Made by a program: the position numbers and the translations under genes
In this document: piece by piece, positions 23,239 through 31,833 of the stretch
How positions within the stretch are numbered: position 1 is the first letter of the stretch
Layout of the letters: each line of letters opens with the position of its first letter
Source: Streptomyces sp. Root1304
GTDB taxonomy: Bacteria > Actinomycetota > Actinomycetes > Streptomycetales > Streptomycetaceae
Assembly: GCF_001426405.1 (NCBI RefSeq)
Contig: NZ_LMEP01000023.1
Coordinates: 356,924-420,923, forward strand
DNA length: 64,000 nt
Direction of reading: 5' to 3'
The notes under the pieces: generated by a model
The model's input: only the letters and a program-made list of their open reading frames with translations
What the model was told of the DNA's origin: nothing
The model's database searches: none

Positions 23239-25668
23239 ATGGCGAGGCGGCACCCCGCGCGGGACGACCACCCCACGAGCGGCACCGGGGACGCGGGCGC
23301 GTCACACCGCGCGCACCCGAACGGCGTCGCCGACGGCACCGACGGCGCGGAGAGCGGCGGCGCTCGCGGAATCGGCCGCCGCCGCTTCCTCGGCTACGTC
23401 CTCGCCGCCCCCACCCTCACCGTCGCCGCCCAGCTCGGCGCCGAGGCCCTCGCGCCCCGGGAGGCCGCCGCGGCGGCCCCGGCGCTCATCCCCTCGCTGC
23501 CGGGACCGGCCGAACTCCTCGACCTCAACGAGCTGCTCACCCTCGCCGCACTCCCCACCAGCAACCTGATCACCATCCGTCTCGACGCCGACGGCACGGC
23601 CCACTTCGCGCTGCCGCGTGCCGAGGTCGGCCAGGGCGTCACCACCTCCAGCGCGATGATCGTCGCCGAGGAACTCGACCTGCCCCTCGACAAGGTGAAG
23701 GTCACCCTCGCCGACGCCCGGCCCGAGCTGCTCTTCAACCAGCTGACCGGCGGCTCCAACACCACGTACTCCACGTACACCCCCATCCGGGTCGCCGCGG
23801 CCGTCGCCCGCGGCCGGCTCCTCCAGGCCGCCTCGCTGGTGCTCGGGGAGGCCGTCGGGACGCTCACCACCAAGGCGGGCGCGGTCGTCTCCCCGGCCGG
23901 GGCGCTGCTCGGCTACGGCGAACTCGCCGCGAAGGCGGCCGCCCTCACCGACACGGCGGTGCACGTGGAGCTGAAGGACCGCGCCGACTTCCGGGTCATC
24001 GGAACCGGTCAGCGCCGGGTCGACGCCCTCGAAGCGGTCACCGGCCGCAAGAAGTTCGCCATGGACCTCCAGGTCCCGGACGCCCTGCCCACCATGGTCT
24101 GCCGCCCGCCGACCATCAACGGCACCGTCCGCTCCGTCGCCAACCTCGCCGAGGTCCGGGCGCTGCCCGGCGTCACCGACGTCGTCACCGTCTCCACCGG
24201 CGTCGCCGTGCGCGGCCGCACCTTCGGCCAGTGCGTCGACGCCGTGCGCGCCCTCCGGGTCGACTGGGGCCCGGGAACCGCCGAGGGAGCCTCCGACGCC
24301 ACCGTCCTGGAGAAGCTCCGGCGCGCCGAACTCCCCCTGGTGGTGCCGCCGCTGCCGCTCCTCACCAAGGCGGTCGACGCCCGCTTCACCTTCCACTTCG
24401 CCAGCAACGCGGCCCTGGAGACCAACTGCGCCGTCGCGGACGTCCGGGCGGACTCCGCGGAGATCTGGGCCTCGCTCAAGGCGCCGATCGTCGCCCAGGA
24501 GGAGATCGCCCTGAAGCTCGGCCTGCCGGTCCCGGCCGTGCGCGTGCACGTCACCGAGGGCGGCGGCTCCTTCGGGCGCAAGCTCTTCCACGACGCGGCC
24601 CACGAGGCCGCCGAGATCTCCCGGGCCATGGGCAAGCCGGTGAAGCTCATGTGGCACCGCACCGACGACTTCCGCCAGGGCCGCACGCACCCGATGTCCA
24701 CCTCCCGGGTCCGTGCCACGTACTCGCTCGGCGAGGTCCTGACGTACGAGCAGCGCCACACCTCCGTGGCCACCGACTTCGGGCACGGCATCGGCGAGGT
24801 CCTCACGGCGGAGGCGGCCCGGCTGCCCGTCGCGGACCTCACCTTCTCCGAGACGATGTTCCAGCTCACCCAGATCAGCCCCTACCACCTCGGCGTCACC
24901 ACCCAGCTGCTCGCCGAGACGGACAAGGGCTTCAACACCGGGTCCATGCGCAACATCTACTCGCCCAACGTCCGTTGCGCGCAGGAGCTCGTGCTCGACG
25001 AACTCGCCCAGCGGATGGGCCAGGACCGTTACGCGATGCGGCGCAGGCTCCTCAAGGACGCCCGGGCCCGCGCCGTCCTGGACAAGGTCGCCGAGGTGGG
25101 GGAGTGGGGCCGCAGCATGCCGGCCGGGACCGCGCAGGGCATCGCGGTCCACACCGAGTACCACTCCGCCGTCGCGATCCTGGCCGAGATCGACTGCCGC
25201 CCGGAGACCACAGGGCGGAAGATCCCCGGCGCGTACACGGGTCCGCGCGTCACCAAGGTGGTCTGCGCCGTCGACGTCGGCCTCGCCGTCAACCCGCGCG
25301 GCCTGGAGGCCCAGATGATGGGCGGTATCGCCGACGGCATCGCGATCACGCTGACGTCCGGACTCCACCTGAAGGACGGGCACTTCCTCGAAGGCAGCTG
25401 GGACCAGTACTTCTACACCCGGCAGTGGAACACCCCGCCCGAGCTGGAGATCGTCGTCATGCCGCCGACCGGCGACAAGCCGGGCGGCGCGGGCGAACTC
25501 GCGGTGGCCGGCGCCATGGCCGCCGTCGCCTGCGCCTACGGCCGGGCCACCGGGACGATGCCGACGGTCTTCCCCGTCAACCACGCCGAGCCGCTCGCCT
25601 TCACCCCCCTGCCGACGGTCCCGCCCGTCCCCGCCTCGCCCACCGACGGCCGCGACCGCGCGCTGTAG
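23239..25668 (+). CDS. Molybdenum hydroxylase large subunit (IorB-type), Tat-exported
   Basis: 809 residues from ATG23239 (GAAGGG seven bases upstream). The N-terminus has a twin-arginine signal, IGRRRFLGYVLAAPTLTVAA, so the enzyme is exported folded with its cofactor. The rest is the xanthine dehydrogenase/isoquinoline 1-oxidoreductase beta fold: EVGQGVTTSSAMIVAEEL, GGGSFGRKLFHDAA (pterin-binding), and near the C-terminus GKPGGAGELAVAGAMAAVAC-like PGGAGE with the catalytic Glu. IorB-type subunits have two molybdopterin domains and work with a 2Fe-2S subunit only, passing electrons to a cytochrome. The substrate (N-heterocycle or aldehyde) cannot be read from sequence. Operon partner starts 15 bases downstream. 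Confidence 0.92.
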   Translation: MARRHPARDDHPTSGTGDAGASHRAHPNGVADGTDGAESGGARGIGRRRFLGYVLAAPTLTVAAQLGAEALAPREAAAAAPALIPSLPGPAELLDLNELLTLAALPTSNLITIRLDADGTAHFALPRAEVGQGVTTSSAMIVAEELDLPLDKVKVTLADARPELLFNQLTGGSNTTYSTYTPIRVAAAVARGRLLQAASLVLGEAVGTLTTKAGAVVSPAGALLGYGELAAKAAALTDTAVHVELKDRADFRVIGTGQRRVDALEAVTGRKKFAMDLQVPDALPTMVCRPPTINGTVRSVANLAEVRALPGVTDVVTVSTGVAVRGRTFGQCVDAVRALRVDWGPGTAEGASDATVLEKLRRAELPLVVPPLPLLTKAVDARFTFHFASNAALETNCAVADVRADSAEIWASLKAPIVAQEEIALKLGLPVPAVRVHVTEGGGSFGRKLFHDAAHEAAEISRAMGKPVKLMWHRTDDFRQGRTHPMSTSRVRATYSLGEVLTYEQRHTSVATDFGHGIGEVLTAEAARLPVADLTFSETMFQLTQISPYHLGVTTQLLAETDKGFNTGSMRNIYSPNVRCAQELVLDELAQRMGQDRYAMRRRLLKDARARAVLDKVAEVGEWGRSMPAGTAQGIAVHTEYHSAVAILAEIDCRPETTGRKIPGAYTGPRVTKVVCAVDVGLAVNPRGLEAQMMGGIADGIAITLTSGLHLKDGHFLEGSWDQYFYTRQWNTPPELEIVVMPPTGDKPGGAGELAVAGAMAAVACAYGRATGTMPTVFPVNHAEPLAFTPLPTVPPVPASPTDGRDRAL

Positions 25669-25683
25669 AGACCTGGAGTTCCC

Positions 25684-26163
25684 GTGCCGCAGCACACCTT
25701 CATCCTGAACGGCAAGGCCGTCACCGCCGACGTCGAGGGCGACGTCCGGCTGCTCTGGGTCCTCCGGGACGTCCTCGGCGTCACCGGCCCCAAGTACGGC
25801 TGCGGGGTCGGCGTCTGCCGGGCCTGCACCAGCCACCTCAACGGCAAGGCGTTCACGCCCTGCGCCGTCCCGGTCGAACAGCTCGCCCCGACCGACGAGA
25901 TCACCACCATCGAGGGCCTCCCGGACACCGTGGGCAGCGAGCTCCACCCGATGCAGGAGGCCTGGCTCGACCTCGACGTCGCCCAGTGCGGCTACTGCCA
26001 GCCGGGCCAGATCATGACGGCGGTGGCCGAGGTCCGCCGGGCCCGGGAGGCCGGCCGTGAGATCACCGAGGCCGACCTCGACACCATCCGCAACATCTGC
26101 CGCTGCGGCACCTACGACCGCATCCGCCAGGCGGTGGTGGAGGGCGCCCGGCGCATGACCTGA
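25684..26163 (+). CDS. 2Fe-2S subunit of molybdenum hydroxylase (IorA-type)
   Basis: 159 residues from GTG25684, GGAG six bases upstream. Two [2Fe-2S] motifs: plant-ferredoxin type YGCGVGVCRACTSHLNG with a later Cys (about 40-62), and the helical one CGYCQPGQIMTAV ... NICRCGTYDRIRQAV (about 101-150). It transfers electrons from the molybdopterin subunit encoded upstream. Here the large subunit gene comes first, the reverse of iorA-iorB order. No FAD subunit gene is nearby, fitting an isoquinoline-oxidoreductase-type dimer. With no signal of its own it would ride out with the Tat-bearing partner. Confidence 0.93.
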   Translation: MPQHTFILNGKAVTADVEGDVRLLWVLRDVLGVTGPKYGCGVGVCRACTSHLNGKAFTPCAVPVEQLAPTDEITTIEGLPDTVGSELHPMQEAWLDLDVAQCGYCQPGQIMTAVAEVRRAREAGREITEADLDTIRNICRCGTYDRIRQAVVEGARRMT

Positions 26164-26190
26164 GCGGGCGGCTCGGGCCGGGGACGTCAG

Positions 26191-26289
26191 GTCGGGGACC
26201 CCGGCCAGGGACGTCGGTCCGGGCACCCCGGCCCGGGAGGCCCGGTCGGGGACCCCGGCCCGGGGAGGTCCCGTCGGGGACCTCGGGCC
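26191..26289. repeat. Degenerate 27-28-bp tandem repeats
   Basis: Four diverged copies of a unit resembling GTCGGGGACCCCGGCC start near 26191, 26217, 26245 and 26273. They fill the gap between the convergent iron-sulfur subunit and MerR genes. Each copy is self-complementary (GGGGACCCC), so the array may act as a terminator. Confidence 0.6.
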
Positions 26290-26299
26290 CGACGGGTCC

Positions 26300-26674
26300 T
26301 CAGGCCGGTGACGTCAGCTTCTCCCGTACCGTGTCCAGGTACTCCGCCACCGCGTCCCTGTTGCGGGTGAGGCAGCGGATGCGTTCGGTCATCCGGTCCC
26401 GTTCGTCCTCCAGCGTGGCCAGCATCTCCGGTGTGGCGTCCGGGAAGTGGATGATCCTTGGCTTGTTCAGACAGGGCAGGATCTGTTTGATGATCCGGGT
26501 CGGCAGGCCCGCGTCCAGCAGACCCCGGATCTGCATCACCCGGTCCACGTTCGACCCGTCGTAGACCCGGTAGCCGTTCGGCTGCCGGTCCGCGACGATG
26601 AGGCCCTGCTCCTCGTAGTAGCGCAGCAGTCGGCGTGGTGTTCCGGTGCGCTCCGACAGTTCCCCGATCCGCAT
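26300..26674 (-). CDS. MerR family transcriptional regulator
   Basis: 124 residues from ATG26674. The MerR winged HTH starts at once: MRIGELSERTGTPRRLLRYYEEQGLI, then NGYRVYD. A dimerisation helix runs to the C-terminus, with no metal-binding Cys pair of the CueR/MerR kind (one Cys in ILPCLNK, one near CLTRN), so a drug-type effector is likelier. It is divergent from the MFS exporter, and between them lies a promoter whose spacer is a perfect dyad, the classical MerR target. Self and exporter regulation are inferred from this. Confidence 0.93.
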   Translation of the reverse strand: MRIGELSERTGTPRRLLRYYEEQGLIVADRQPNGYRVYDGSNVDRVMQIRGLLDAGLPTRIIKQILPCLNKPRIIHFPDATPEMLATLEDERDRMTERIRCLTRNRDAVAEYLDTVREKLTSPA

Positions 26675-26698
26675 GGGACGCCCCCTCCCGGGACTCGC

Positions 26699-26731
26699 TT
26701 GACCTTCACATCGATGTGAGGGTTCGAGCAT
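26699..26731 (+). promoter_or_regulatory. MerR-type promoter with dyad in the spacer
   Basis: -35 TTGACC (26699-26704) overlaps the near-perfect palindrome CCTTCACATCGATGTGAGGG (26703-26722; the central 14 bases are perfect). The likely -10 is GAGCAT (26726-26731), giving an over-long spacer of about 21 bp; a 19-bp spacer would put it at TCGAGC. Such stretched promoters are activated by MerR proteins. Transcription would begin close to the ATG at 26738, implying a leaderless mRNA. Confidence 0.75.
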
Positions 26732-26737
26732 AGGGCC

Positions 26738-27967
26738 ATGGCCAACCACACGACGGCGTCGGCCCGTTCCGACGTCACCTCCGCATCCCCTGCCTCCGGC
26801 ACCCCCCACTCCTCCGGCCGGCTTCCGCTCGCCGCCCTGCTCGCCCTCGCCACCGCCGTCTTCGTCACCAGCCTGACGGAGACCCTCCCCGCCGGCGTCC
26901 TGCCCGCCCTGAGCGCCGACCTCGGCGTCGGCGAGGCCGCCGCGGGCCAGGCCGTCACCGTCTACGCCCTCGGCACCGCCCTCACCGCCGTCCCACTGGC
27001 CGCCCGCACCGCGGGCTGGCGCCGCAAGCGGCTGCTGCTCGCCTCGGTCGCCGGATTCGCCGCCGCCAACACCGTCACCGCCGTCTCCACCTCGTACGCC
27101 CTCACCATGGGCGCCCGGTTCCTCGCCGGCGTCGCCGCGGGCGTCGCCTGGGCCCTGCTCGCCGGCTACGCCCGCCGCATCGCCCCGCCGCACCTCCAGG
27201 GCCGGGCCGTCGCCGTCGCCATGACCGGCATCCCGCTCGCGCTCTCGCTCGGCGTCCCGGCCGGCACCTTCCTCGCCGAGGCCGTGGGCTGGCGCGTCGC
27301 CTTCACCGCCATGACCGTGATCGCCGTCGGGCTGCTCGGCTGGATCACCCTCGCCGTCCCCGACCTCCCCGGCGAGGCGCGCGGCGGGCGCGCCCCCGTC
27401 GCCCGGACCCTCAAGGTGCCCGGCGTCCTTCCCGTGCTGGCCGTCACCTTCACCCTCGTCCTGGCCCACACCGTGCTCTACACCTACGTCGCCGCCTACC
27501 TGGCGCACCTGGGCCTGGCCGGGTCCACCGGCCTCGTCCTGCTGGTCTTCGGCGCCGCCTCGCTCGCCGGGATCTGGTTCACCGGCCGGCACATCGACCG
27601 CAGGCTCCGGACCCTGACCCTGGCCGGGACCATCCTCGTCGCCGTGGGCGCCGCCGTGCTCGCCGTCCCGGCCGGGAGCACCGCACTCGTCCTGACCGCC
27701 GCCGCCCTCTGGGGCTTCGGCTGGGGCGGCGCGCCCACCCTGCTCCAGACGGCCGTCGCCGAGGCGGGCGGCGACCACGCCGACACCGCCCAGACGATGC
27801 TGGTCAGCCTCTGGAACGCGGCGATGGCGGCGGGCGGCATCGCCGGCGGCGTCCTGCTCGACGGCCTCGGCGCCGGCGCCCTGCCCTGGAGCGTGCTCCT
27901 CCTCCTGGTACCGGTCGTCGTGCTCGTGGCGGGCGCCCGCGCCCACGGCTTCCCCGCCCGGCGGTGA
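26738..27967 (+). CDS. MFS transporter, DHA1 group
   Basis: 409 residues from ATG26738. Twelve predicted membrane helices: LPLAALLALATAVFVTSLTETLPAGVLPAL (helix 1), GWRRKRLLLASVAGFAAANTV (loop motif A region) and MGARFLAGVAAGVAWALLAGYARRIAPP (helix 4, with the drug:H+ antiporter Arg) all fit AraJ/CmlA-like DHA1 exporters. Helix 5 carries GIPLALSLGVPAGTFLAE, the antiporter motif C-like segment. No ribosome site precedes the ATG, consistent with leaderless translation from the MerR-type promoter immediately upstream. Probably exports a drug sensed by the adjacent MerR protein. Confidence 0.92.
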   Translation: MANHTTASARSDVTSASPASGTPHSSGRLPLAALLALATAVFVTSLTETLPAGVLPALSADLGVGEAAAGQAVTVYALGTALTAVPLAARTAGWRRKRLLLASVAGFAAANTVTAVSTSYALTMGARFLAGVAAGVAWALLAGYARRIAPPHLQGRAVAVAMTGIPLALSLGVPAGTFLAEAVGWRVAFTAMTVIAVGLLGWITLAVPDLPGEARGGRAPVARTLKVPGVLPVLAVTFTLVLAHTVLYTYVAAYLAHLGLAGSTGLVLLVFGAASLAGIWFTGRHIDRRLRTLTLAGTILVAVGAAVLAVPAGSTALVLTAAALWGFGWGGAPTLLQTAVAEAGGDHADTAQTMLVSLWNAAMAAGGIAGGVLLDGLGAGALPWSVLLLLVPVVVLVAGARAHGFPARR

Positions 27968-27993
27968 GCCCCGGACCGTGTCCGGAGCGCACG

Positions 27994-28027
27994 AAGGCCC
28001 CCACCGCGCCGAGGCGGTGGGGGCCTT
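27994..28027. terminator. 14-bp perfect bidirectional terminator
   Basis: AAGGCCCCCACCGC (27994-28007) pairs with GCGGTGGGGGCCTT (28014-28027), six-base loop. It sits between the convergent MFS gene and the secreted-protein gene ending at 28117. Confidence 0.8.
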
Positions 28028-28116
28028 CCGTCGTCCGAGGGCCGGGGCCGGGACGGACGAGGAGTGCGGGTGCCGAGCCGCGGCCGGTGCCGGTCCCGGC
28101 TCGGTGGTCGTACGGG

Positions 28117-28956
28117 TCAGACCGCCGGCGGCACCCGGGACGGCCGTCCCGCGCCCCGCGTCAGCGCGTACCCGCCGATGCCCGCGAGCGCCGCGAGCAC
28201 ACCGCCCGCGGCGGTCCACAGCCAGCGGTCCGACCACCAGCCGGAGGACCAGCCGTCCTCCGGGGCCGCCGCCTCGACGGCCGTCTTCCGGCCGGCCCCG
28301 GTCTCGGCGTCCGCCAGTTCGGCGGTGGTCGCCCCGGGCACGAGCGGCGCCGCGAGCGACCCGTCCGTGGCGTAGGCGCCGCCCTTGTCGAGGGTGCTCA
28401 CGCCGACCCTCGCCGTGAACGGCTGCCCGAGGTCGTCGTCCGGCAGCGTGCTCACGGTCAGCCGCACGTAGTAGCTGCCGGGCAGCGGGTCGTTGGCCCA
28501 GGCGTCGGCCGAGGCGCGCACCGGCCGCAGCACACAGGCGAGTTCCACGGTCGCGGCGTCCTTGGCGGCCGTACGCGACTGGGTGCCGTACATGCACGGC
28601 TGGCGCCGCCGGAGCCCGTCGTACACGTCGACCCGCCAGGTCGCGGACCCGTGCCGCAGCGCCGCGTCCGGCAGCGTGACGGTCGCGCTGACCGTCGGCC
28701 GCTGCCCGGTGTCCGCGGGGAACACCCAGTACAGGTAGTCACCCGTGGCCGCCTGCGCCGTGGCCTGCTGGCCCGGGAGGAACCGCGCGGCGGTACGGAA
28801 GGTGGTGCCGGCCTCGGTCGGCCCGGACGTCGAGGCGGTGTCCGCGCTCGGGTCCGCCGTGGCGGAGGGGGAGTCGGCCAGGGCCGCCGGAGCGGCGAGG
28901 CCGAGCAGGGCCGCGCCCGCGAGCGCGACCGTGGCGAGGGTGCGTACGGTACGCAT
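28117..28956 (-). CDS. Secreted, C-terminally membrane-anchored protein paired with VWA protein
   Basis: 279 residues from ATG28956. Sec signal peptide (MRTVRTLATVALAGAALLGLAAPAALA), an extracellular beta-rich region of about 190 residues with one likely disulfide (QPCMYG and ELACVL), then one membrane helix near the C-terminus (LWTAAGGVLAALAGIGGYAL) and a short basic tail. The fold is not recognised; parts (GDYLYWVFPADTGQRPTVSATV) resemble the non-VWA part of the gene upstream, suggesting shared ancestry of that module. Its ATG overlaps the upstream stop (TGATG), so translation is coupled and the two products probably form one complex outside the cell. Confidence 0.85.
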   Translation of the reverse strand: MRTVRTLATVALAGAALLGLAAPAALADSPSATADPSADTASTSGPTEAGTTFRTAARFLPGQQATAQAATGDYLYWVFPADTGQRPTVSATVTLPDAALRHGSATWRVDVYDGLRRRQPCMYGTQSRTAAKDAATVELACVLRPVRASADAWANDPLPGSYYVRLTVSTLPDDDLGQPFTARVGVSTLDKGGAYATDGSLAAPLVPGATTAELADAETGAGRKTAVEAAAPEDGWSSGWWSDRWLWTAAGGVLAALAGIGGYALTRGAGRPSRVPPAV

Positions 28957-30230
28957 CAGTGGGTCCTCCAGACCGCGAGGCGCCAGCGGGACAGCCAGCC
29001 CCAGATCAGACCGGCGAGGAAGCCGACCAGGACGAGTGCGCCGAGCAGCCACCAGCCGCGGCCGAGACCGAACGAGGCCACGTCCGACGCGGCCGACGGC
29101 CCGTCGACGACGTCCACCGTCAGCTCGATCGGCATGCCCGGCGTCGTCTTGACCGACGCGGGCGCGGAGAACGAGTTGCTGACCTGGAGACAGACGGTCT
29201 CCGCCGCGGGCTTGGCGTCCCCCGGGCCGTCGTCGAGGTCCGGCTTCGGATAGCGAAGGCCCGTCGATATCACGTCGGTGCGCCCGTCACCGGCCTCGGA
29301 GCCGCGGACGATCTCCCGCCCGTGCAGGGTGACCGCGCGCAGCAGCACCCCGTAGTCGTTGTTGACGGCACGGTCGGCGGAGACGCTGACGGAGGCGCGC
29401 AGTTCCTGGCCGGGCAGCAGGTCCACCCGGTACCAGCGGTGCTGGCCGAAGGACTCGCGGTCGGTGTACAGACCGGGCTTGAGCTGCGGCGCGTCCACAC
29501 ACCGCGCCGCACCGTCGGTGGCCACCGGGGTGACGACCGGGTCGGCGGCGCGGTCGACGAGCTGACGCACTCGGCGCGACAGGTCCTCGGTGCGGTGGAC
29601 CGAGGTGTACGTGCCTCCGGTCGCCTCCGCGATGCAGGTGAGCTGCGCCCGGGTCTTGGCGTCCGGCACCAGGCCCAGGGTGTCGATGACGAGGTGGATG
29701 CCCTTCGCCGCGATCTCCCGCGCCACCTGGCAGGGGTCGAGGGGCGCGCAGGTGTCCTCGCCGTCCGTGATGAGCACGATCCGGCGGGTGGCGTCACCGC
29801 CGTCCAGGTCCTCCGCCGCGCCCAGCAGCGCCGGACCGATCGGGGTCCAGCCCGTGGGGGCCAGGGTCGCGACGGCGGTCTTGGCCTCGGTGCGGTCCAG
29901 CGGACCCACCGGGTACAGCTGACGGGTGTCCTTGCAGCCCCGCTTGCGGTCCTGCCCCGGGTAGTCGGCGCCCAGCGTGCGGATGCCGAGCTGCACCTCC
30001 TCGGGCACCGCGTCGAGGACCTCGTTGAAGGCCTGCTTGGCCGCGGCCATCCGGGACTTGCCGTCGATGTCCTTGGCCCGCATGGAGCCGCTCACGTCGA
30101 GGACCAGCTCGACCTTGGGGGATTCCTTCGCCGCCGGCTCGTCGGCGGTCGCGCTCGTCGGCAGGAGCGCGACGCTCAGGGCGGCGAGCAGCGCGCAGGC
30201 CCCGGTCGCCAGCCGTTTTCTCGTGATCAT
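28956..30230 (-). CDS. VWA domain protein, secreted and membrane-anchored
   Basis: 424 residues from ATG30230. Signal peptide (MITRKRLATGACALLAALSVALLPTSATA), then a von Willebrand A domain (about 35-215) with an intact MIDAS: DVSGSMR, the Thr in PTGWTPIG and TDGED. After it lies a beta-rich module (GLYTDRESFGQHRWYRVDLLPGQELRASVSV) and a C-terminal membrane helix (GWWLLGALVLVGFLAGLIWGW). Four Cys in the VWA part (RGCKD, DTCAPLDPC, LTCIAE) probably form disulfides. Metal-dependent protein binding at the cell surface is the family role; the ligand is unknown. Translationally coupled to the next gene. Confidence 0.92.
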   Translation of the reverse strand: MITRKRLATGACALLAALSVALLPTSATADEPAAKESPKVELVLDVSGSMRAKDIDGKSRMAAAKQAFNEVLDAVPEEVQLGIRTLGADYPGQDRKRGCKDTRQLYPVGPLDRTEAKTAVATLAPTGWTPIGPALLGAAEDLDGGDATRRIVLITDGEDTCAPLDPCQVAREIAAKGIHLVIDTLGLVPDAKTRAQLTCIAEATGGTYTSVHRTEDLSRRVRQLVDRAADPVVTPVATDGAARCVDAPQLKPGLYTDRESFGQHRWYRVDLLPGQELRASVSVSADRAVNNDYGVLLRAVTLHGREIVRGSEAGDGRTDVISTGLRYPKPDLDDGPGDAKPAAETVCLQVSNSFSAPASVKTTPGMPIELTVDVVDGPSAASDVASFGLGRGWWLLGALVLVGFLAGLIWGWLSRWRLAVWRTH

Positions 30231-30410
30231 CGCCGGATCGTATTGATGATCGTCCGACAAACCAAAACCGGGGTGGGACAAGGGCCTGCGGGCCGGGTCC
30301 GCACCCTTCCGTCCTGTCCACTCGTTCGGCGGACTCGCCGCGCGGCAGGCGGGTGGCGCTCGTAGCGTCGGCCGGGATGAGATCCGCCCGTTAGAACCTG
30401 GGAGAAACCG

Positions 30411-31742
30411 ATGACGGACGAGTCGATGGAGAAGCTGGCCACGGAGGCATGGCTGTACGGGTATCCGCTGGTCACGGCGGCCGTGACGAAGTGCGCCATG
30501 ACGGCGGTCCCGGCCCGGGACGACGCGCGCCGGAAGGCCCCCGCCAACCAGTTCTGCTACATGCGCGCCACTCCGGACGCCGACTTCACCGAGGTCGTCT
30601 CACCGAACGCCGACACCCTGTACTCCAGTGCCTGGCTCGATCTGTCCGACCAGCCCCTGGTGCTGACCCTGCCCGAGTTCGGCGACCGATTCTGGATGGT
30701 CCCCATCCTGGACGCCTGGTCCAATGTCTGCAACGTCGTCGGCCGGCGCAAGAACGGCCCGTCCGCAGGGCCGTTCCTGATCGCCGGGCCGTCCTGGTCG
30801 GGGGCGACCCCGCCGGGCCTGACGCTGCTGAAGTCGCCCACCGCCGTGAACTGGATCATCGCCCGGTACGCGACGAGCGGCCCGTCGGACTTCCCGGCCG
30901 TCAACCGGCTCCAGGACGGCACCCGGCTGATTCCGCTGTCGGAGTGGACCGGCGACCCCGATGACTACACCCCTCCCACCGGCGTCCCCGTTCCCGCCGA
31001 CGCCGACACCGCGACGCCTCCCGTCGACCAGGTCCACGCGCTCAGCGGCCGCGAGTACTTCACCCTCCTCAACCAGATGATGGTGGACAACCCTCCCGAC
31101 CCTGCCGACGCCCCGTTCCTGGGCCGCATCGCCAAACTCGGCGTCGCACCCGGTGCGAGCCTGGACGACCTGTCCGCCGAGGAGATCGCCGCCCTGGACG
31201 CGGGCGCGCGGCGCGGCCCGGAGACCCTGCGCGATCTGTTCGCCCAGGCGGAGTCCGCGAACGCCGGTGGGTGGACCGTGCACCGCGGCCTGGGCGACTA
31301 CGGAACCGACTACACCAAGCGCGCGGTGATCACCCGGTTCGGGTACGGAGCCAACCTCGACGCCGACGCCCTGTACCCGCACGCCACCACCGACGCCGAC
31401 GGCCGGCCCCTCGACGGTGCCCACACCTACGTACTCCACTTCGACGCCGGTCGGATCCCGCCCGTCGACGGCTTCTGGTCCCTCACGATGATGAACGAGC
31501 ACCAGCTCTTCGCCGACAACCCGCTGAACCGCTACGCGATCGGCGACCGCAGCGGCATGCGGACCAACCCCGACGGTTCCCTGGACATCCACGTCCAGCA
31601 CGACAACCCCGGCCCCGACCGCGAGAGCAACTGGCTCCCCGCCCCCGCGGGCACCTTCAACGTCTTCCTGCGCCTGTACTGGCCCCAGCAGCCCGCCCTC
31701 ACCGGCGAGTGGACCCCCTCGGCGGTGCGGCGCACCGACTGA
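30411..31742 (+). CDS. DUF1254/DUF1214 domain protein
   Basis: 443 residues. The N-terminal DUF1254 part has WLYGYPLVTAAVTKC, VSPNADTLYSSAWLDLS, LPEFGDRFWMVPILDAW; the C-terminal DUF1214 part has LDGAHTYVLHFDAGRIPPVDGFWSLTMMNE and SNWLPAPAGTFNVFLRLYWP. The order and length are as usual for the family. Function not established; homologues are often exported, but this one has no signal peptide. ATG30411 is preceded by GGGAGAAACCG. It stands alone, divergent from the VWA gene. Confidence 0.9.
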   Translation: MTDESMEKLATEAWLYGYPLVTAAVTKCAMTAVPARDDARRKAPANQFCYMRATPDADFTEVVSPNADTLYSSAWLDLSDQPLVLTLPEFGDRFWMVPILDAWSNVCNVVGRRKNGPSAGPFLIAGPSWSGATPPGLTLLKSPTAVNWIIARYATSGPSDFPAVNRLQDGTRLIPLSEWTGDPDDYTPPTGVPVPADADTATPPVDQVHALSGREYFTLLNQMMVDNPPDPADAPFLGRIAKLGVAPGASLDDLSAEEIAALDAGARRGPETLRDLFAQAESANAGGWTVHRGLGDYGTDYTKRAVITRFGYGANLDADALYPHATTDADGRPLDGAHTYVLHFDAGRIPPVDGFWSLTMMNEHQLFADNPLNRYAIGDRSGMRTNPDGSLDIHVQHDNPGPDRESNWLPAPAGTFNVFLRLYWPQQPALTGEWTPSAVRRTD

Positions 31743-31833
31743 ATCCCGCAGGCCCTGGCCCCCCGAAGGGTTCCTCGTCGGTCACTGTCGAGCCGGACGA
31801 GGATGCCGATCGCGGCGGCCGGGGCCGCCTGCG

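Noticed and set aside
23302..26226. A minus-strand open frame of 974 codons
   Set aside because: It mirrors the molybdenum hydroxylase genes, whose 2Fe-2S and pterin motifs are clear; low-complexity product.
26191..26289. CRISPR-like array
   Set aside because: Diverged contiguous repeats without spacers; no cas genes.
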